NCBI RefSeq assembly: GCF_000682675.1
Contig: NZ_AWFA01000015.1
Span: 1 to 57,470 of the forward strand
Origin: Hyphomonas pacifica
GTDB lineage: Bacteria; Pseudomonadota; Alphaproteobacteria; Caulobacterales; Hyphomonadaceae
Direction: 5' to 3'
Length of the DNA stretch: 57,470 bases
Each line of letters starts with the position of its first letter. Within the stretch, counting starts at the first letter, position 1. Positions 1-9,223 of this stretch are shown here, one piece after another. The position numbers and the translations under genes were made by a program. Under the pieces are notes generated by a model. That model was given only the letters and a program-made list of their open reading frames with translations, was not told the origin of the DNA and ran no database searches.

Positions 1-1754
1 GCGCGATGGATGCGTCGAACCTTCTGAAGCCCGCTCTGGCACGGGGGGAACTACACTGTGTCGGTGCCACCACGCTGGACGAATACCGCAAATATGTTGA
101 AGGTGACGCGGCACTCGCCCGCCGTTTCATGGCGGTCTATGTGGACGAGCCGACGGTGGAAGACACGATCTCTATCCTCCGTGGTCTGAAAGGCCGATAT
201 GAGGCGCACCATGGCGTACGCGTTTCCGATGCGGCGATTGTATCGGCAGCAACGCTGTCCAATCGCTATATCACGGACCGTTTCCTGCCGGACAAGGCCA
301 TCGACCTCATGGACGAGGCGGCCTCCCGCCTGCGCATGCAGGTGGACTCCAAGCCTGAGGAACTGGACGAGATCGACCGCCGCCTGCTGCAGCTGAAGAT
401 TGAAGCTGAAGCCTTGAAGAAGGAAAAGGATGATGCGTCCAAGGAGCGTCTGAAGACGCTTGAGGGCGAGATTGCCGATCTCCAGACAAAGTCTGACGAA
501 CTGACGACAACATGGTCAGCCGAGAAGAATAAATTGAAAGGTGCAGCCTCTGCCAAGGAGCAGCTGGACAAAGCCTATGCCGAAATGGCGGAGGCCCAGC
601 GCCAGGGCGATCTGGCCAAGGCGTCCGAGCTGAAATTCTCGACCATTCCGCAACTTGAGAAACAGATTGCTGAAGTGGAAGGCAACGAGGATGATCAGGG
701 TAATGGCGAAGGCGGGCTCGTCTCTGAAGTCGTCCGTCCGGAACATATTGCGGCTGTCGTTTCCAAATGGACCGGCATTCCGGTCGACAAGATGATGGAA
801 GGCGAGCGCGAGAAGCTGCTGAAGATGGAAGATGAATTGCGCAAGCGGGTCGTCGGTCAGGATGATGCGCTGGAGGCTGTCTCAAATGCCGTGCGTCGTG
901 CAAGGGCGGGCCTGCAGGACCCGAACCGTCCGATTGGTTCTTTCCTCTTCGTCGGCCCGACCGGCGTCGGCAAGACAGAGCTGACCAAGGCGCTGGCCGA
1001 ATTCATGTTCGATGATGATACGGCAATCCTTCGCCTCGACATGTCGGAATTCTCGGAGAAACACTCCGTAGCCCGTCTGATCGGCGCGCCTCCGGGATAT
1101 GTCGGCTATGATGAAGGCGGTGTGCTGACGGAATCTGTCCGCCGCCGACCCTATCAGGTCATCCTGTTCGATGAAGTCGAGAAGGCTCACCCGGATTTAT
1201 TCAACACATTGCTGCAGGTTCTGGATGATGGTCGCCTGACGGATGGTCAGGGCCGCACGGTCGACTTCAAGAACACGATCATCATCATGACGTCGAATCT
1301 TGGTGCAGATGCTCTGGCGAGCGGGGAGGAAGGCGATGTGTCAGAGGCCGCAAAAGGCTCTGTCATGGCCGCTATCCGCAGCCATTTCCGCCCGGAATTC
1401 ATCAACCGGATCGACGAGATCGTCTTCTTCAAGCGGCTGGGCCGCAACGAGATCGACCACATTGTCGATATCCAGATGGAGCGTCTGGAAGGCCTGTTGA
1501 AGGATCGCAAGATGACGCTGACGCTCAGCGCAGATGCCCGCAACTGGCTGGCCGCGCGGGGCTATGACCCGGTCTATGGCGCCCGTCCGCTGAAGCGTGT
1601 GATCCAGAAAGAGCTGCAGGACCCGCTGGCGCGCCTGATCCTGGAAGGCCGCATACATGATGGCGAGGCCATCAAGATCGGTGTGGAAGGTGATCAGCTT
1701 GCCATCAACGGTATTCCGAATGACATCGCCAAGGGCGCAGCGTCCCTGAACTAA
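1..1754 (+). CDS. clpB: ClpB disaggregase, C-terminal two thirds (5' end outside window)
   Basis: ATP-dependent protein disaggregase that works with DnaK to rescue aggregated cytosolic proteins after heat stress. The reading frame is already open at the window edge (GCG before the first ATG at 6), and the first residues align with the end of nucleotide-binding domain 1 (motif [13 protein letters not shown]). The start therefore lies upstream and about 580 residues are visible out of a usual 860. The coiled-coil middle domain follows (charged heptads, about 360-690). The second AAA+ domain has Walker A GPTGVGKT near 952-978, Walker [12 protein letters not shown] near 1158-1190 and the ClpB C-terminal small domain. 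No frameshift is visible. It ends in a strong terminator shared with the convergent peptidase gene. Identification is very secure. Confidence 0.97.
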   Translation, partial: AMDASNLLKPALARGELHCVGATTLDEYRKYVEGDAALARRFMAVYVDEPTVEDTISILRGLKGRYEAHHGVRVSDAAIVSAATLSNRYITDRFLPDKAIDLMDEAASRLRMQVDSKPEELDEIDRRLLQLKIEAEALKKEKDDASKERLKTLEGEIADLQTKSDELTTTWSAEKNKLKGAASAKEQLDKAYAEMAEAQRQGDLAKASELKFSTIPQLEKQIAEVEGNEDDQGNGEGGLVSEVVRPEHIAAVVSKWTGIPVDKMMEGEREKLLKMEDELRKRVVGQDDALEAVSNAVRRARAGLQDPNRPIGSFLFVGPTGVGKTELTKALAEFMFDDDTAILRLDMSEFSEKHSVARLIGAPPGYVGYDEGGVLTESVRRRPYQVILFDEVEKAHPDLFNTLLQVLDDGRLTDGQGRTVDFKNTIIIMTSNLGADALASGEEGDVSEAAKGSVMAAIRSHFRPEFINRIDEIVFFKRLGRNEIDHIVDIQMERLEGLLKDRKMTLTLSADARNWLAARGYDPVYGARPLKRVIQKELQDPLARLILEGRIHDGEAIKIGVEGDQLAINGIPNDIAKGAASLN

Positions 1755-1780
1755 GCGGTGCCTGAACCCCAATAATGAAA

Positions 1781-1809
1781 AGCCCCGGTCGCGATACCGG
1801 GGCTTTTTT
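1781..1809. terminator. Bidirectional intrinsic terminator after clpB
   Basis: A perfect 9-bp stem (AGCCCCGGT at 1781-1789, ACCGGGGCT at 1796-1804) with a 6-nt loop is followed by six T on the plus strand. It is preceded by AAAA, which gives a U-tract on the minus strand. It lies between the convergent ends of clpB and the M23 peptidase gene and probably serves both. Confidence 0.9.
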
Positions 1810-3173
1810 CATGGATTGGTCGGAATGGTCAGCGTCGTCAGTCGCGCCGTTGTCACCGGCCCGGTCGCGCCACGCAGCGTGTCGATTGTGGTAATCTGCT
1901 CGCGCAGCTTATCCATCTCTTCCGGTGTCGCAGCCAGAGAGCGGCCTGAAGGCAGGTTCAGAGAGACCGGGTTCATATAGCGGCCATCTTCCCGGATTTC
2001 GAAATGCAGGTGCGGCCCGGTGGCTGTGCCGCTATTGCCGACATAGCCGATCAGGTCGCCGCGTTTCACGCGCATTCCTGCGCTCAGCTTCGTGTTGAAG
2101 CCGGACATATGGGCATAGACTGTCTCAAATCCGCGCTTATGGTCGATATGGATCTGTCGGCCATAGCCATCGCTCCAGCCCATCTGGCTGATCACGCCAT
2201 CGCCTGCGGCATAGATGGGCGTGCCGATCGGCGCGCGAAAATCTACCCCGCTATGTAGCAGCAGCAGGCCACTGACCGGGTGCATGCGGCGACCAAAGCC
2301 GGAACTGATCTGCGCATAGCCAAGCGGATAGCGGGTCAGCAGCGGTTTCTGCGTGCTGCCCTGGCGATTGTAGAATTCGGCGCGGCCGGTATCTGAGGGT
2401 TCAAATCGATACCAGCTGCCATTGCTTTGTTTGCCATTATAGGCCGCAAACAGCAGGTCTCCGGTTTCCAGCACATTGCCGCGCTCATCCTCTGCCACTT
2501 GATAGACGATGTCGAAGCGTTCGCCCTTGCGTCCCCCCTTGGACAGTTGTGTGTCATCCGGGAAGAGGGCGGCGACAGACTCGGCCAGGCTCTCATTGCC
2601 GCCTTGAGCGATCAGCGCGTCAGCCAGATTTGTGTCAATCGAGCCGGCAATGCGCCGCATGCTGGTGAAGACGCGAGCGGTCAGTGTGCTGGTCATGAAG
2701 GTGCCGTCCGGTTTTCGCGTGGCGAGCAGGGAGGTACGCGGGTCCGCACGGAGGGAGACGGAAACGAGCTGTCCCAGCCCATCATTGGCGGCTTCGTCGA
2801 AATAGGCGGTCAGCACCGTCCCGGCAGCAAGTTTGCTGCCGCCCAGCAGCCCTGTCTCATGAAGGGCATCCATAGCACGGGCAGCGTCTTCGGGGGAGGC
2901 ACCCAGAACTTCCAGAACGTCAGCAGCTTTCGTGCGGCTTGTGATCGTGCCAACCCGTTCAGCTGTTGAGATGGTCGGCATGTCCTGGCTGAAATCGGAA
3001 TAGGTCAGCCAGTCCGGCGCAGCAGGGCTGGCGGCCTCGGATGTCGGGCGTACCAGGGTAAACAGGACGAGCATGGCGAGCACGACCGTGCCGCCAGCAA
3101 TCAGTTCAGCCTTACGGCTTGGGCGGAAGCGACGGTCCACGCGGGCGGGGGTCTTCGTATCTTTGCTGATCAT
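1809..3173 (-). CDS. M23 family murein DD-endopeptidase (LytM domain), membrane anchored
   Basis: Predicted periplasmic zinc endopeptidase cutting peptide cross-links of peptidoglycan. The 454-residue protein has a basic N-terminus, then one transmembrane segment at about residues 26-42 (GTVVLAMLVLFTLV), a central region of the kind seen in MepM/NlpD-like proteins, and a C-terminal M23 domain. The zinc and catalytic motifs are intact: HSGVD (HxxxD), YAHMSGF and GPHLHFE (HxH). An AGGAG ribosome-binding site lies 7 nt before the ATG at 3173. It is a tandem paralogue of the next upstream gene, with the same domain order and spacing. Because all catalytic residues are present I expect an active enzyme rather than an EnvC/NlpD-type activator. 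The exact cross-link cut cannot be told. Confidence 0.9.
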   Translation of the reverse strand: MISKDTKTPARVDRRFRPSRKAELIAGGTVVLAMLVLFTLVRPTSEAASPAAPDWLTYSDFSQDMPTISTAERVGTITSRTKAADVLEVLGASPEDAARAMDALHETGLLGGSKLAAGTVLTAYFDEAANDGLGQLVSVSLRADPRTSLLATRKPDGTFMTSTLTARVFTSMRRIAGSIDTNLADALIAQGGNESLAESVAALFPDDTQLSKGGRKGERFDIVYQVAEDERGNVLETGDLLFAAYNGKQSNGSWYRFEPSDTGRAEFYNRQGSTQKPLLTRYPLGYAQISSGFGRRMHPVSGLLLLHSGVDFRAPIGTPIYAAGDGVISQMGWSDGYGRQIHIDHKRGFETVYAHMSGFNTKLSAGMRVKRGDLIGYVGNSGTATGPHLHFEIREDGRYMNPVSLNLPSGRSLAATPEEMDKLREQITTIDTLRGATGPVTTARLTTLTIPTNP

Positions 3174-3295
3174 GAGGATACTCCTGTCCCACTCCCGGGC
3201 GCGGCTCGGAGTGGTTTTTCAGAAGAAATCACGCAAGAAACAAGCCAGACTCGCCTTCTGGGCGAGGTCTGATCTGCGGATTCAACAATCTGTGT

Positions 3296-4672
3296 TTATG
3301 GGGTTGGCGGGGCCTGCAGCGGATTTGACGCAATCAGTGTTGCCCCTTGGGTGGAGCGGATGCCATCGATTTCTGCCTTGCGCGCGATGAATTCCTTAAG
3401 CATCTCCGGGCTCTCGGCCAGCTTGCGACCCGTCGGCAGCTTTAGCTTCATGGCATTGACTGGCTTGTTATCGATATAGACTTCATAGTGGAGATGCGGG
3501 CCGGTGGAGGCACCTGTGGACCCGACATAGCCGATAATGTCTCCCTGACGGACGCGCTTGCCAGCGCGCACGCCTGGGCCATAGCGAGACATATGGGCAT
3601 AGGCGGTTTTGTAACCATTGGCGTGCTTGATACGGACATAATTGCCATAACCGCCATAGCGGCTGGCGCGCTCGACCACGCCATTGCCCGCCGCATAGAT
3701 GGGCGTACCGGTCGGGGCGGCAAAGTCTGTGCCCTTGTGCAGGCGGGTATAGCCAGAGATCGGATGGCGGCGATTGCCGAAGGAAGATGACAGGCGCGCG
3801 CCATTGATCGGCGTCTTCATCAGGAATTTAGTCGCGCTTTCGCCATTCTGGTCAAAATAATCTGCCACGCCATCATCGCTGGGCGCGAAGCGATAGAAGC
3901 TGCGGGTCAGGGCATCGCCATCCAGGCTGGCATAGACCACATCGCCGGTTTTGACCGGATGGCCACGCTCATCCACGAAGGTCTCATAGACCAGTTCGAA
4001 GGAGTCGCCGCGATGGATCTCGCGCTGGAAGTCAACATCATAGGCAAAGGCGCTGGCGAAATCGACGACTTGCTGGTCTCCGGCGCCCTGGGCGCGGGCC
4101 GCGTCATAAATGGAGGTTTCGATATCTGCAGCGACCCTGGAATAGCCGGGCGTTAGTCGGGCCTTGAGTTCAGACGCAGACCAGTCGCCGGACATGTTGC
4201 GCGTGATGAACAGATTCCGGTCAGCATCTGCCTTCACGTTCAGCGCTTTCATCTGGCCGTCTACAATGAAGGTTTCAGCCTTCACGCCAGGGCGCAGGCG
4301 GCGCGGGTCCAGCAGCTCCTTCTCGTAAATGGTGTGCAGGGCGGCTGCCGCATCGGAGGGGGAGGCGCCAAGGCTGGTGACAAGCTCTGTCAGCGTCTCG
4401 CGGCTTTTCAGCTCGCCGCTATGGCGCACGGGGGCTGCCATAGCAGGGGTAAACTCGACAGCTGAGAAAAGGGTGGTGGCCAAGGGTGGCGGCGGCGGGG
4501 AGGCGTGAGCGGAAGACATGCCCCCATCTTCGCCAGATGTAATCGAAATGAGGCCAAGTGCAGCAGACATGGAACCAAGCAGGCCCAAAACGATTAGGCT
4601 TTTGATGCCGTGTGACAAATTCCGTCCCTGCGAAAGGGTGTGTGTATGCGTGTTGTCTGCGCCGTGCTTCAC
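3296..4672 (-). CDS. M23 family murein DD-endopeptidase (LytM domain), second tandem copy
   Basis: Second peptidoglycan endopeptidase of the tandem pair. A hydrophobic anchor or signal segment (SLIVLGLLGSMSAALGLI) follows about 20 polar residues. A middle domain and a C-terminal M23 domain come next, with complete motifs HKGTD, YAHMSRY and GPHLHYE. The frame opens at 4711 (ATG), but the GTG at 4672 has a much better ribosome-binding site (GGAGG, 7 nt upstream), so I prefer that start; the choice only adds or removes 13 residues. The roughly 120-nt gap to the downstream paralogue has room for a promoter, so the two may be expressed separately. The duplication suggests divided roles, for example elongation and division or stalk, but the sequence does not show which. 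Confidence 0.88.
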   Translation of the reverse strand: MKHGADNTHTHTLSQGRNLSHGIKSLIVLGLLGSMSAALGLISITSGEDGGMSSAHASPPPPPLATTLFSAVEFTPAMAAPVRHSGELKSRETLTELVTSLGASPSDAAAALHTIYEKELLDPRRLRPGVKAETFIVDGQMKALNVKADADRNLFITRNMSGDWSASELKARLTPGYSRVAADIETSIYDAARAQGAGDQQVVDFASAFAYDVDFQREIHRGDSFELVYETFVDERGHPVKTGDVVYASLDGDALTRSFYRFAPSDDGVADYFDQNGESATKFLMKTPINGARLSSSFGNRRHPISGYTRLHKGTDFAAPTGTPIYAAGNGVVERASRYGGYGNYVRIKHANGYKTAYAHMSRYGPGVRAGKRVRQGDIIGYVGSTGASTGPHLHYEVYIDNKPVNAMKLKLPTGRKLAESPEMLKEFIARKAEIDGIRSTQGATLIASNPLQAPPTP

Positions 4673-4793
4673 GAAGCGACCTCCCTCATTCCCGGTGCCC
4701 CCCGGCACCATGACCCCTTAGGATCGTGTTTTCCATTTCAGCTTTGTATGTCTTTTGCCTGTTAAGAAAAGACAACGCGCTTATTTTGGCCTT

Positions 4794-4823
4794 CTTGCTT
4801 TCCTAGAAATTCTAGTAGGCAAG
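4794..4823. promoter_or_regulatory. Inverted repeat in the divergent M23/ydbH promoter region
   Basis: CTAGAA-A-TTCTAG (4803-4815) is a perfect odd-centred palindrome nested inside CTTGC (4794-4798) and GCAAG (4819-4823). Further GCAAG copies follow up to about 4839. It sits just before the ydbH GTG start in the intergenic space shared with the divergent peptidase gene. It could be an operator or an mRNA hairpin in the ydbH leader. No T-run follows, so it is not a terminator. Confidence 0.4.
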
Positions 4824-4851
4824 CCAAGCAAGAAGCAAGCCGGTACACTCA

Positions 4852-7800
4852 GTGAATACGATAGATTACAAAGATTTACAGAAAGAAGCTGAAGACCCGG
4901 TGGAGCGCCCCTTCCGATGGGGGCGCTGGCTGTTGGCCGGTCCGGTAATACTTCTTCTGGTTGTCGCCGCCATATTCTGGTTTGTCCGCAAGACCGTGGC
5001 AGAGCAGGCACTGGCCTCTTGGTGCGAAGGTCAACAGCTTGTCTGCGAAGGGCATTTTGACCAGCTTGGGGCAGGGGGCGGCGTTCTGTCGGATCTTGTT
5101 GTGAAGTCTGGTGATAACGTGCCTTTCCAGGCCAATGAAGTAACTGCGCGTCTGAGTTGGAACTGGTTCAGCCCCTCCCTGACACAGATTGAAGTGGATG
5201 CGCCCATCCTGCGCGGCACACTGGATGATCAGGGCATACGCTTTCATGGCTTGGAGCGCATAGGCAGCGGCAATACGTCGGAAGGCGGCGCGGCGGATTT
5301 ACCGGCCGTACGCATAACTGACGGGCGTCTGTTACTGCAAACTAGTGCAGGGGAGATCGCCGCCTCAATCAATGTGAACGGCGTATTCCCGAAATCCGGT
5401 ACGGTGCATATGGTGCTGGATCCCGTGTCGCTTGACGGGCCCCAGGGCAAGATCATCTGGAGCGAAGGCAGCGTTAATATCGTCGCTGACAATGGCCGTC
5501 TGGAAGGGCAGGCCCTTCTTGATCTGGATGTCGCAGACATTCGTGGCATTTCTGTCAGGGATGCGGATTTTTCCGTTCTCTTGTCCTCGCCGATTGATGG
5601 AGAGGGGGAAACCCGCATTGTCTGGGATGCGGCACTCTTACAAGGCAGCTGGACAAATTACAGCCTGCAAGCGGCTGAAACCTCAGGAGAGGCGTATCTC
5701 TCGCGGATTCCGGACGCCAGCGGAAATGGTATTTTTGAGGCGCTGGAAACGGTGTCAGCAGAAATCAAGAGCGGGGCGTTCCGCCTGGCGGACTATTCCG
5801 GTGACGCCATGAACGGCGAGGCCGATCTGAAAATTCGCGAGGGTATTCTCTCGGGCCCCTATGTGCTTTCGGTCAGCGGTGTTGAAGCGCCACAGGGCCG
5901 CGCGAGAATTTTGTCCATTGCGGGAGACATTCAGCGCGATGCAGATGCCCTTTTTGAGACACAGGTTAATGTCACGCTCACTGGGGCCAGCGCGTCCGAC
6001 AGCCTTTCGGACAGCGTGACGAGCTATCTGTCTTTCCCAGGCCCGCTCTCGGATCATGGCGCCAGCCTCAGGCGCGCGGTAAGCAAGGCGCTGCAGCAAT
6101 TTGATGTGACCTTTCCGGCCCGTGTCACGCGCGTACCGAATGAGTTGCATGTTGTCGTCACCGAAGCCGCGGCACTGTCTGCGGTGTCCGGATTGCGTCT
6201 TACGGGTGAAGCAACTGGCGATGCACCCTGGCTAAGCTGGGATGGTGAGCAAACGGCGGTAAATGGCCATGTCACTTTCTCAGGCGGTGGCGTGCCAAAA
6301 TTTGATGCGGTCCTCAATGTCTCTGCAGATTCATCCGGCATCAGCCGGCTGGGTGCGGATGCCTTGAGCCTTGCGCCCTGGCGTGCGGGCGGCAAGACGC
6401 TTTCAGCCAAGCTTGATGTCCTTGAGTATCAACACTCTCCGCAGCAGGCTGGCATTATAGATCTGCGCGGGCAGGTTGGTTTCGCAGGTGACGTGTCTGG
6501 CGTGACATTTGAAACCACCAGCTTGAAGGGCGATTTGCGTGCGGAAAAACAGCCGGATGGCTGGCAGCTTAGCGCTGTGGATGGAAGTTGCGCCGCATGG
6601 CGCAGTCAGGGGCTTTCTTTCGGAGCCATCCGCTTGACGCCCTTCGCGACAAATGTCTGCCCCGTCAAAGGCGTGTTTGCCACGCCGGGCAAGGGTGGGC
6701 TGTCAGGCGCTGCGCGGCTCGGCGCTCTTAAGCTGCCACTCGAACTCTCTTCTGGCGGCGGAGAGATCATTTTTTCCAATGCCCGGATGGATTGGAATAG
6801 CGCGGGCGGTCTCAGCCTCTCGGCGACAGCTGACCATGTCTCCATGCCGCTGACGATTGGCAGCAATACGCTGGGGATAGAAGGAGATAAGCTGCGCATG
6901 GGCTTTGCGGCTCGCCGGAACGCGCCGCCCGCCTTGTCTGCGCGTCTCGGCGAGACGGATTTCAGCGGTTCCCTGATCCCGGCCAAGGTGACAGCAGGTA
7001 GTTTCAGCTTTGATGGCGTATCCGCAACCAGTGGCATTCGCGGCAATCTTGAGGCGAGCGGCGTCAACATGCGGGACCTGCGAGAGGACCCGCTTTATCA
7101 GCCGCTTACGGCAGACTTCACGGCAACGCTGGATGATGGCCTGCTAGATATGTCTGGCCCTTTGCGCCTGAAAGCCGGCGGGCTGACCATCGCGGACAGC
7201 CTGGCCAGAATAAACATTGTCAGCCTCACTGGCATGGCGGCGGTCACATCCCGGCCGTTGACCTTTGAGCCTGGCGGCCTTCAGCCTTGGCGCCTGTCAG
7301 ACCGCCTGCGCGGTGTCTTCACGGATGCACGCGGCACACTTGACGTCTCTGCGCGGATGGACATCAACAGTGGCAAGATTACCGGGACCGGGCAGGTTGC
7401 TGTAGGCGATTTCGGATTCCAGACAACGCGCCTTGGCCGGGTGCAGAACGTAAATGGGGAAGTAATCTTCAGTGATTTGCTTGGCCTGACGACCGCGCCC
7501 GGACAGACCATCACGATTGGTGCAATGAATCCGGGCATTCCGCTTGAGAATGGCCAGATCGACTTCCAGCTCATTTCCGGCAAGACCCTGTCCGTCGAGT
7601 CCGCAGCCTTTCCGTTCGCGGGTGGCGCGCTCGCCCTGGACCCGTTCAAGTGGGTACTTGGCGGTGAAGACCAGCATCTGGAAGTCACCGCAGACAAGAT
7701 CGAGCTGGCTCGGTTGGTTGAGACACTGAAGCTGCCGGATACCAAGGCCACAGGCACGGTTTCTGGCCGTTTCCCGATTGACGTTCAGGGTACGCAGATC

Positions 7801-8196
7801 CTGATCCGGGACGCGAGGCTCAAGGCAGACGCAAATGGCGGTCGACTATCCTACCAGGGGGAGGCAGGTGACTCCGCTGCGGGGGCAGACCCGAATGCCC
7901 GCATGGCGTTCGAGGCGCTCAAGGATTTCGATTTCACCGTTCTGGAGGTGGGCCTCGACGGCAATGCGCTGGACCGCATAACCATCTCCCTGCTTCTGGA
8001 GGGTGTCAGCCGCAAGGGCATCACTTATGGCAAGAACGGACAGGTGCTGATGAACCAGCCCTTCCAGTTTGACATCAGTGTTAATTCTGCACTCAGCGAG
8101 CTTTTCAAGTCCACACAATATTACACAAGCCAGAAACAACTGACTGACATCGTAGTCAAACAGGTGCAGGAAGAGCGTAATGGCAAACCTGAATGA
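4852..8196 (+). CDS. ydbH: YdbH family AsmA-like intermembrane phospholipid transport protein
   Basis: Large (1114 aa) inner-membrane-anchored periplasmic protein of the AsmA-like group (YdbH, TamB, YhdP). In E. coli these form hydrophobic-grooved bridges moving phospholipids to the outer membrane. One N-terminal transmembrane helix lies at about residues 27-47. The rest is a long beta-rich stretch of alternating polar and hydrophobic residues, ending in the conserved C-terminal block around QPFQFDISVN and LFKSTQYY. The start is GTG at 4852 with only a weak ribosome-binding site; no in-frame ATG lies nearby. The family call rests strongly on context: a YnbE lipoprotein and a YdbL protein follow immediately, as in the E. 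coli ydbH-ynbE-ydbL operon. Sequence similarity across this family is low, so context carries much of the weight. Confidence 0.88.
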   Translation: MNTIDYKDLQKEAEDPVERPFRWGRWLLAGPVILLLVVAAIFWFVRKTVAEQALASWCEGQQLVCEGHFDQLGAGGGVLSDLVVKSGDNVPFQANEVTARLSWNWFSPSLTQIEVDAPILRGTLDDQGIRFHGLERIGSGNTSEGGAADLPAVRITDGRLLLQTSAGEIAASINVNGVFPKSGTVHMVLDPVSLDGPQGKIIWSEGSVNIVADNGRLEGQALLDLDVADIRGISVRDADFSVLLSSPIDGEGETRIVWDAALLQGSWTNYSLQAAETSGEAYLSRIPDASGNGIFEALETVSAEIKSGAFRLADYSGDAMNGEADLKIREGILSGPYVLSVSGVEAPQGRARILSIAGDIQRDADALFETQVNVTLTGASASDSLSDSVTSYLSFPGPLSDHGASLRRAVSKALQQFDVTFPARVTRVPNELHVVVTEAAALSAVSGLRLTGEATGDAPWLSWDGEQTAVNGHVTFSGGGVPKFDAVLNVSADSSGISRLGADALSLAPWRAGGKTLSAKLDVLEYQHSPQQAGIIDLRGQVGFAGDVSGVTFETTSLKGDLRAEKQPDGWQLSAVDGSCAAWRSQGLSFGAIRLTPFATNVCPVKGVFATPGKGGLSGAARLGALKLPLELSSGGGEIIFSNARMDWNSAGGLSLSATADHVSMPLTIGSNTLGIEGDKLRMGFAARRNAPPALSARLGETDFSGSLIPAKVTAGSFSFDGVSATSGIRGNLEASGVNMRDLREDPLYQPLTADFTATLDDGLLDMSGPLRLKAGGLTIADSLARINIVSLTGMAAVTSRPLTFEPGGLQPWRLSDRLRGVFTDARGTLDVSARMDINSGKITGTGQVAVGDFGFQTTRLGRVQNVNGEVIFSDLLGLTTAPGQTITIGAMNPGIPLENGQIDFQLISGKTLSVESAAFPFAGGALALDPFKWVLGGEDQHLEVTADKIELARLVETLKLPDTKATGTVSGRFPIDVQGTQILIRDARLKADANGGRLSYQGEAGDSAAGADPNARMAFEALKDFDFTVLEVGLDGNALDRITISLLLEGVSRKGITYGKNGQVLMNQPFQFDISVNSALSELFKSTQYYTSQKQLTDIVVKQVQEERNGKPE

Positions 8197-8271
8197 CGGG
8201 CAACGTGCTCATTCATTGACGTTAAGGTGGGGTGTGTCATGTTCACGCCGAATATCGAGGAGCGAATCCGA

Positions 8272-8463
8272 ATGACCTTACCAAAAGTCCTGCTGATCGG
8301 CGCCGGCCTTACGGCCATGGCTGCATGCACACCGACGGTACGCCTTGAGCCATCCGACAAGCCGATTAAGATAGACCTCAACGTCAACATCACTCAGGAA
8401 GTTCGCGTCATCCTCGACAAGGAAGTCGAAGACCTGATCGCGGATAACCCCGACCTGTTCTAG
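8272..8463 (+). CDS. ynbE: YnbE family outer-membrane lipoprotein
   Basis: Small lipoprotein (63 aa) that in E. coli pairs with the C-terminus of YdbH at the outer membrane to complete the lipid bridge. The sequence shows a signal peptide with lipobox MAAC. The family signature follows: PIKIDLNVN, then EVRVILDKEVEDL, ending in DLF, closely matching the E. coli protein's overall pattern. The open frame begins at 8227, but the ATG at 8272 directly precedes the signal peptide and has GAGG 11 nt upstream. It lies about 75 nt after ydbH and 24 nt before ydbL, consistent with one transcript. Confidence 0.9.
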   Translation: MTLPKVLLIGAGLTAMAACTPTVRLEPSDKPIKIDLNVNITQEVRVILDKEVEDLIADNPDLF

Positions 8464-8487
8464 TTTAGCGAAGTCAGGAGATATATC

Positions 8488-8835
8488 ATGAAATCCCTTC
8501 GCACGATTTTTGCCTCTCTCATTTTGGCCCTGGGGCTCGCCAGCATGGCACCGGCTGCCTGGGCAGGAGACCCTGTCATTGATGCGGCCATTGAGTCCGG
8601 TCAGGTGGGTGAGCGTATCGACGGCCGCCTCGGCGTCGTCGGCTCGGCTGATCCTTCAGTGGTCCGCAAGGTGCAGGAAATCAACAACAAGCGCGCGGCG
8701 AAATATGCCGAGATCGCTGCCGAGACAGGCACGTCCGTCGCCCAAGTGGCGCGTGTGACCGGCGAAAAACAGATCGCAGCCCTCAAGCCTGGCCAGTATT
8801 ACATGGACGCCAGCGGCAGCTGGAAGCAGAAATAG
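8488..8835 (+). CDS. ydbL: YdbL family periplasmic protein (DUF1318)
   Basis: Secreted 115-residue protein with a clear signal peptide (LALGLASMAPAAWA, cut after AWA). The DUF1318 pattern follows: repeated ID-A-ESGQVGER, a polar helix NNKRAAKYAEIA, and a C-terminal GQYYMDASGSWKQK. In E. coli YdbL is encoded with YdbH and YnbE and modulates how that bridge forms or works. AGGAG lies 9 nt upstream of the ATG. It completes the ydbH-ynbE-ydbL operon. Family assignment is secure; the molecular role is less settled. Confidence 0.9.
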   Translation: MKSLRTIFASLILALGLASMAPAAWAGDPVIDAAIESGQVGERIDGRLGVVGSADPSVVRKVQEINNKRAAKYAEIAAETGTSVAQVARVTGEKQIAALKPGQYYMDASGSWKQK

Positions 8836-8870
8836 GTTGCCTGTTGCGGGACAGAGGCTAGCTAAGGGCC

Positions 8871-9119
8871 ATGTCCCGCAAACTTGTTCTTTGGATCACC
8901 GCTAGTTTCGCCATACTCGGGCTTATGCTCTGGGTGTTGTCCCTGTTGTGGCAGAACATGCGAGATGGCATTTCAGGCCATGGCTGGGCCGCTTATATTA
9001 TCGGCGGTGTGCTCACTCTGGCATTGTCGATTGGCCTTTTTCTGCTGACATTCCACAGCGCGCGTCATGGCTATGATGACATTGACCGGCCCGATGAGCG
9101 TGGTGAACACGACGTTTAG
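8871..9119 (+). CDS. Small two-helix membrane protein, unknown function
   Basis: 82 residues with two hydrophobic segments (about residues 7-26 and 41-61) joined by a short loop and ending in a charged tail (YDDIDRPDERGEHDV). No family recognised. It starts 35 nt after ydbL and lies before chpT, so it may be the last gene of the envelope transcript. No signal peptide cut site is evident, so it is probably an integral inner-membrane protein with both ends in the cytoplasm. Confidence 0.65.
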   Translation: MSRKLVLWITASFAILGLMLWVLSLLWQNMRDGISGHGWAAYIIGGVLTLALSIGLFLLTFHSARHGYDDIDRPDERGEHDV

Positions 9120-9223
9120 TCGTGTATTTGTAGCGTATAGTTCACGGTGCTTCGATTGACAGGCGGCGCGGCGCACCCAATCCTGCCGTCGAATTAATAC
9201 AAGAATGGGGCTTGTCTATTTCC

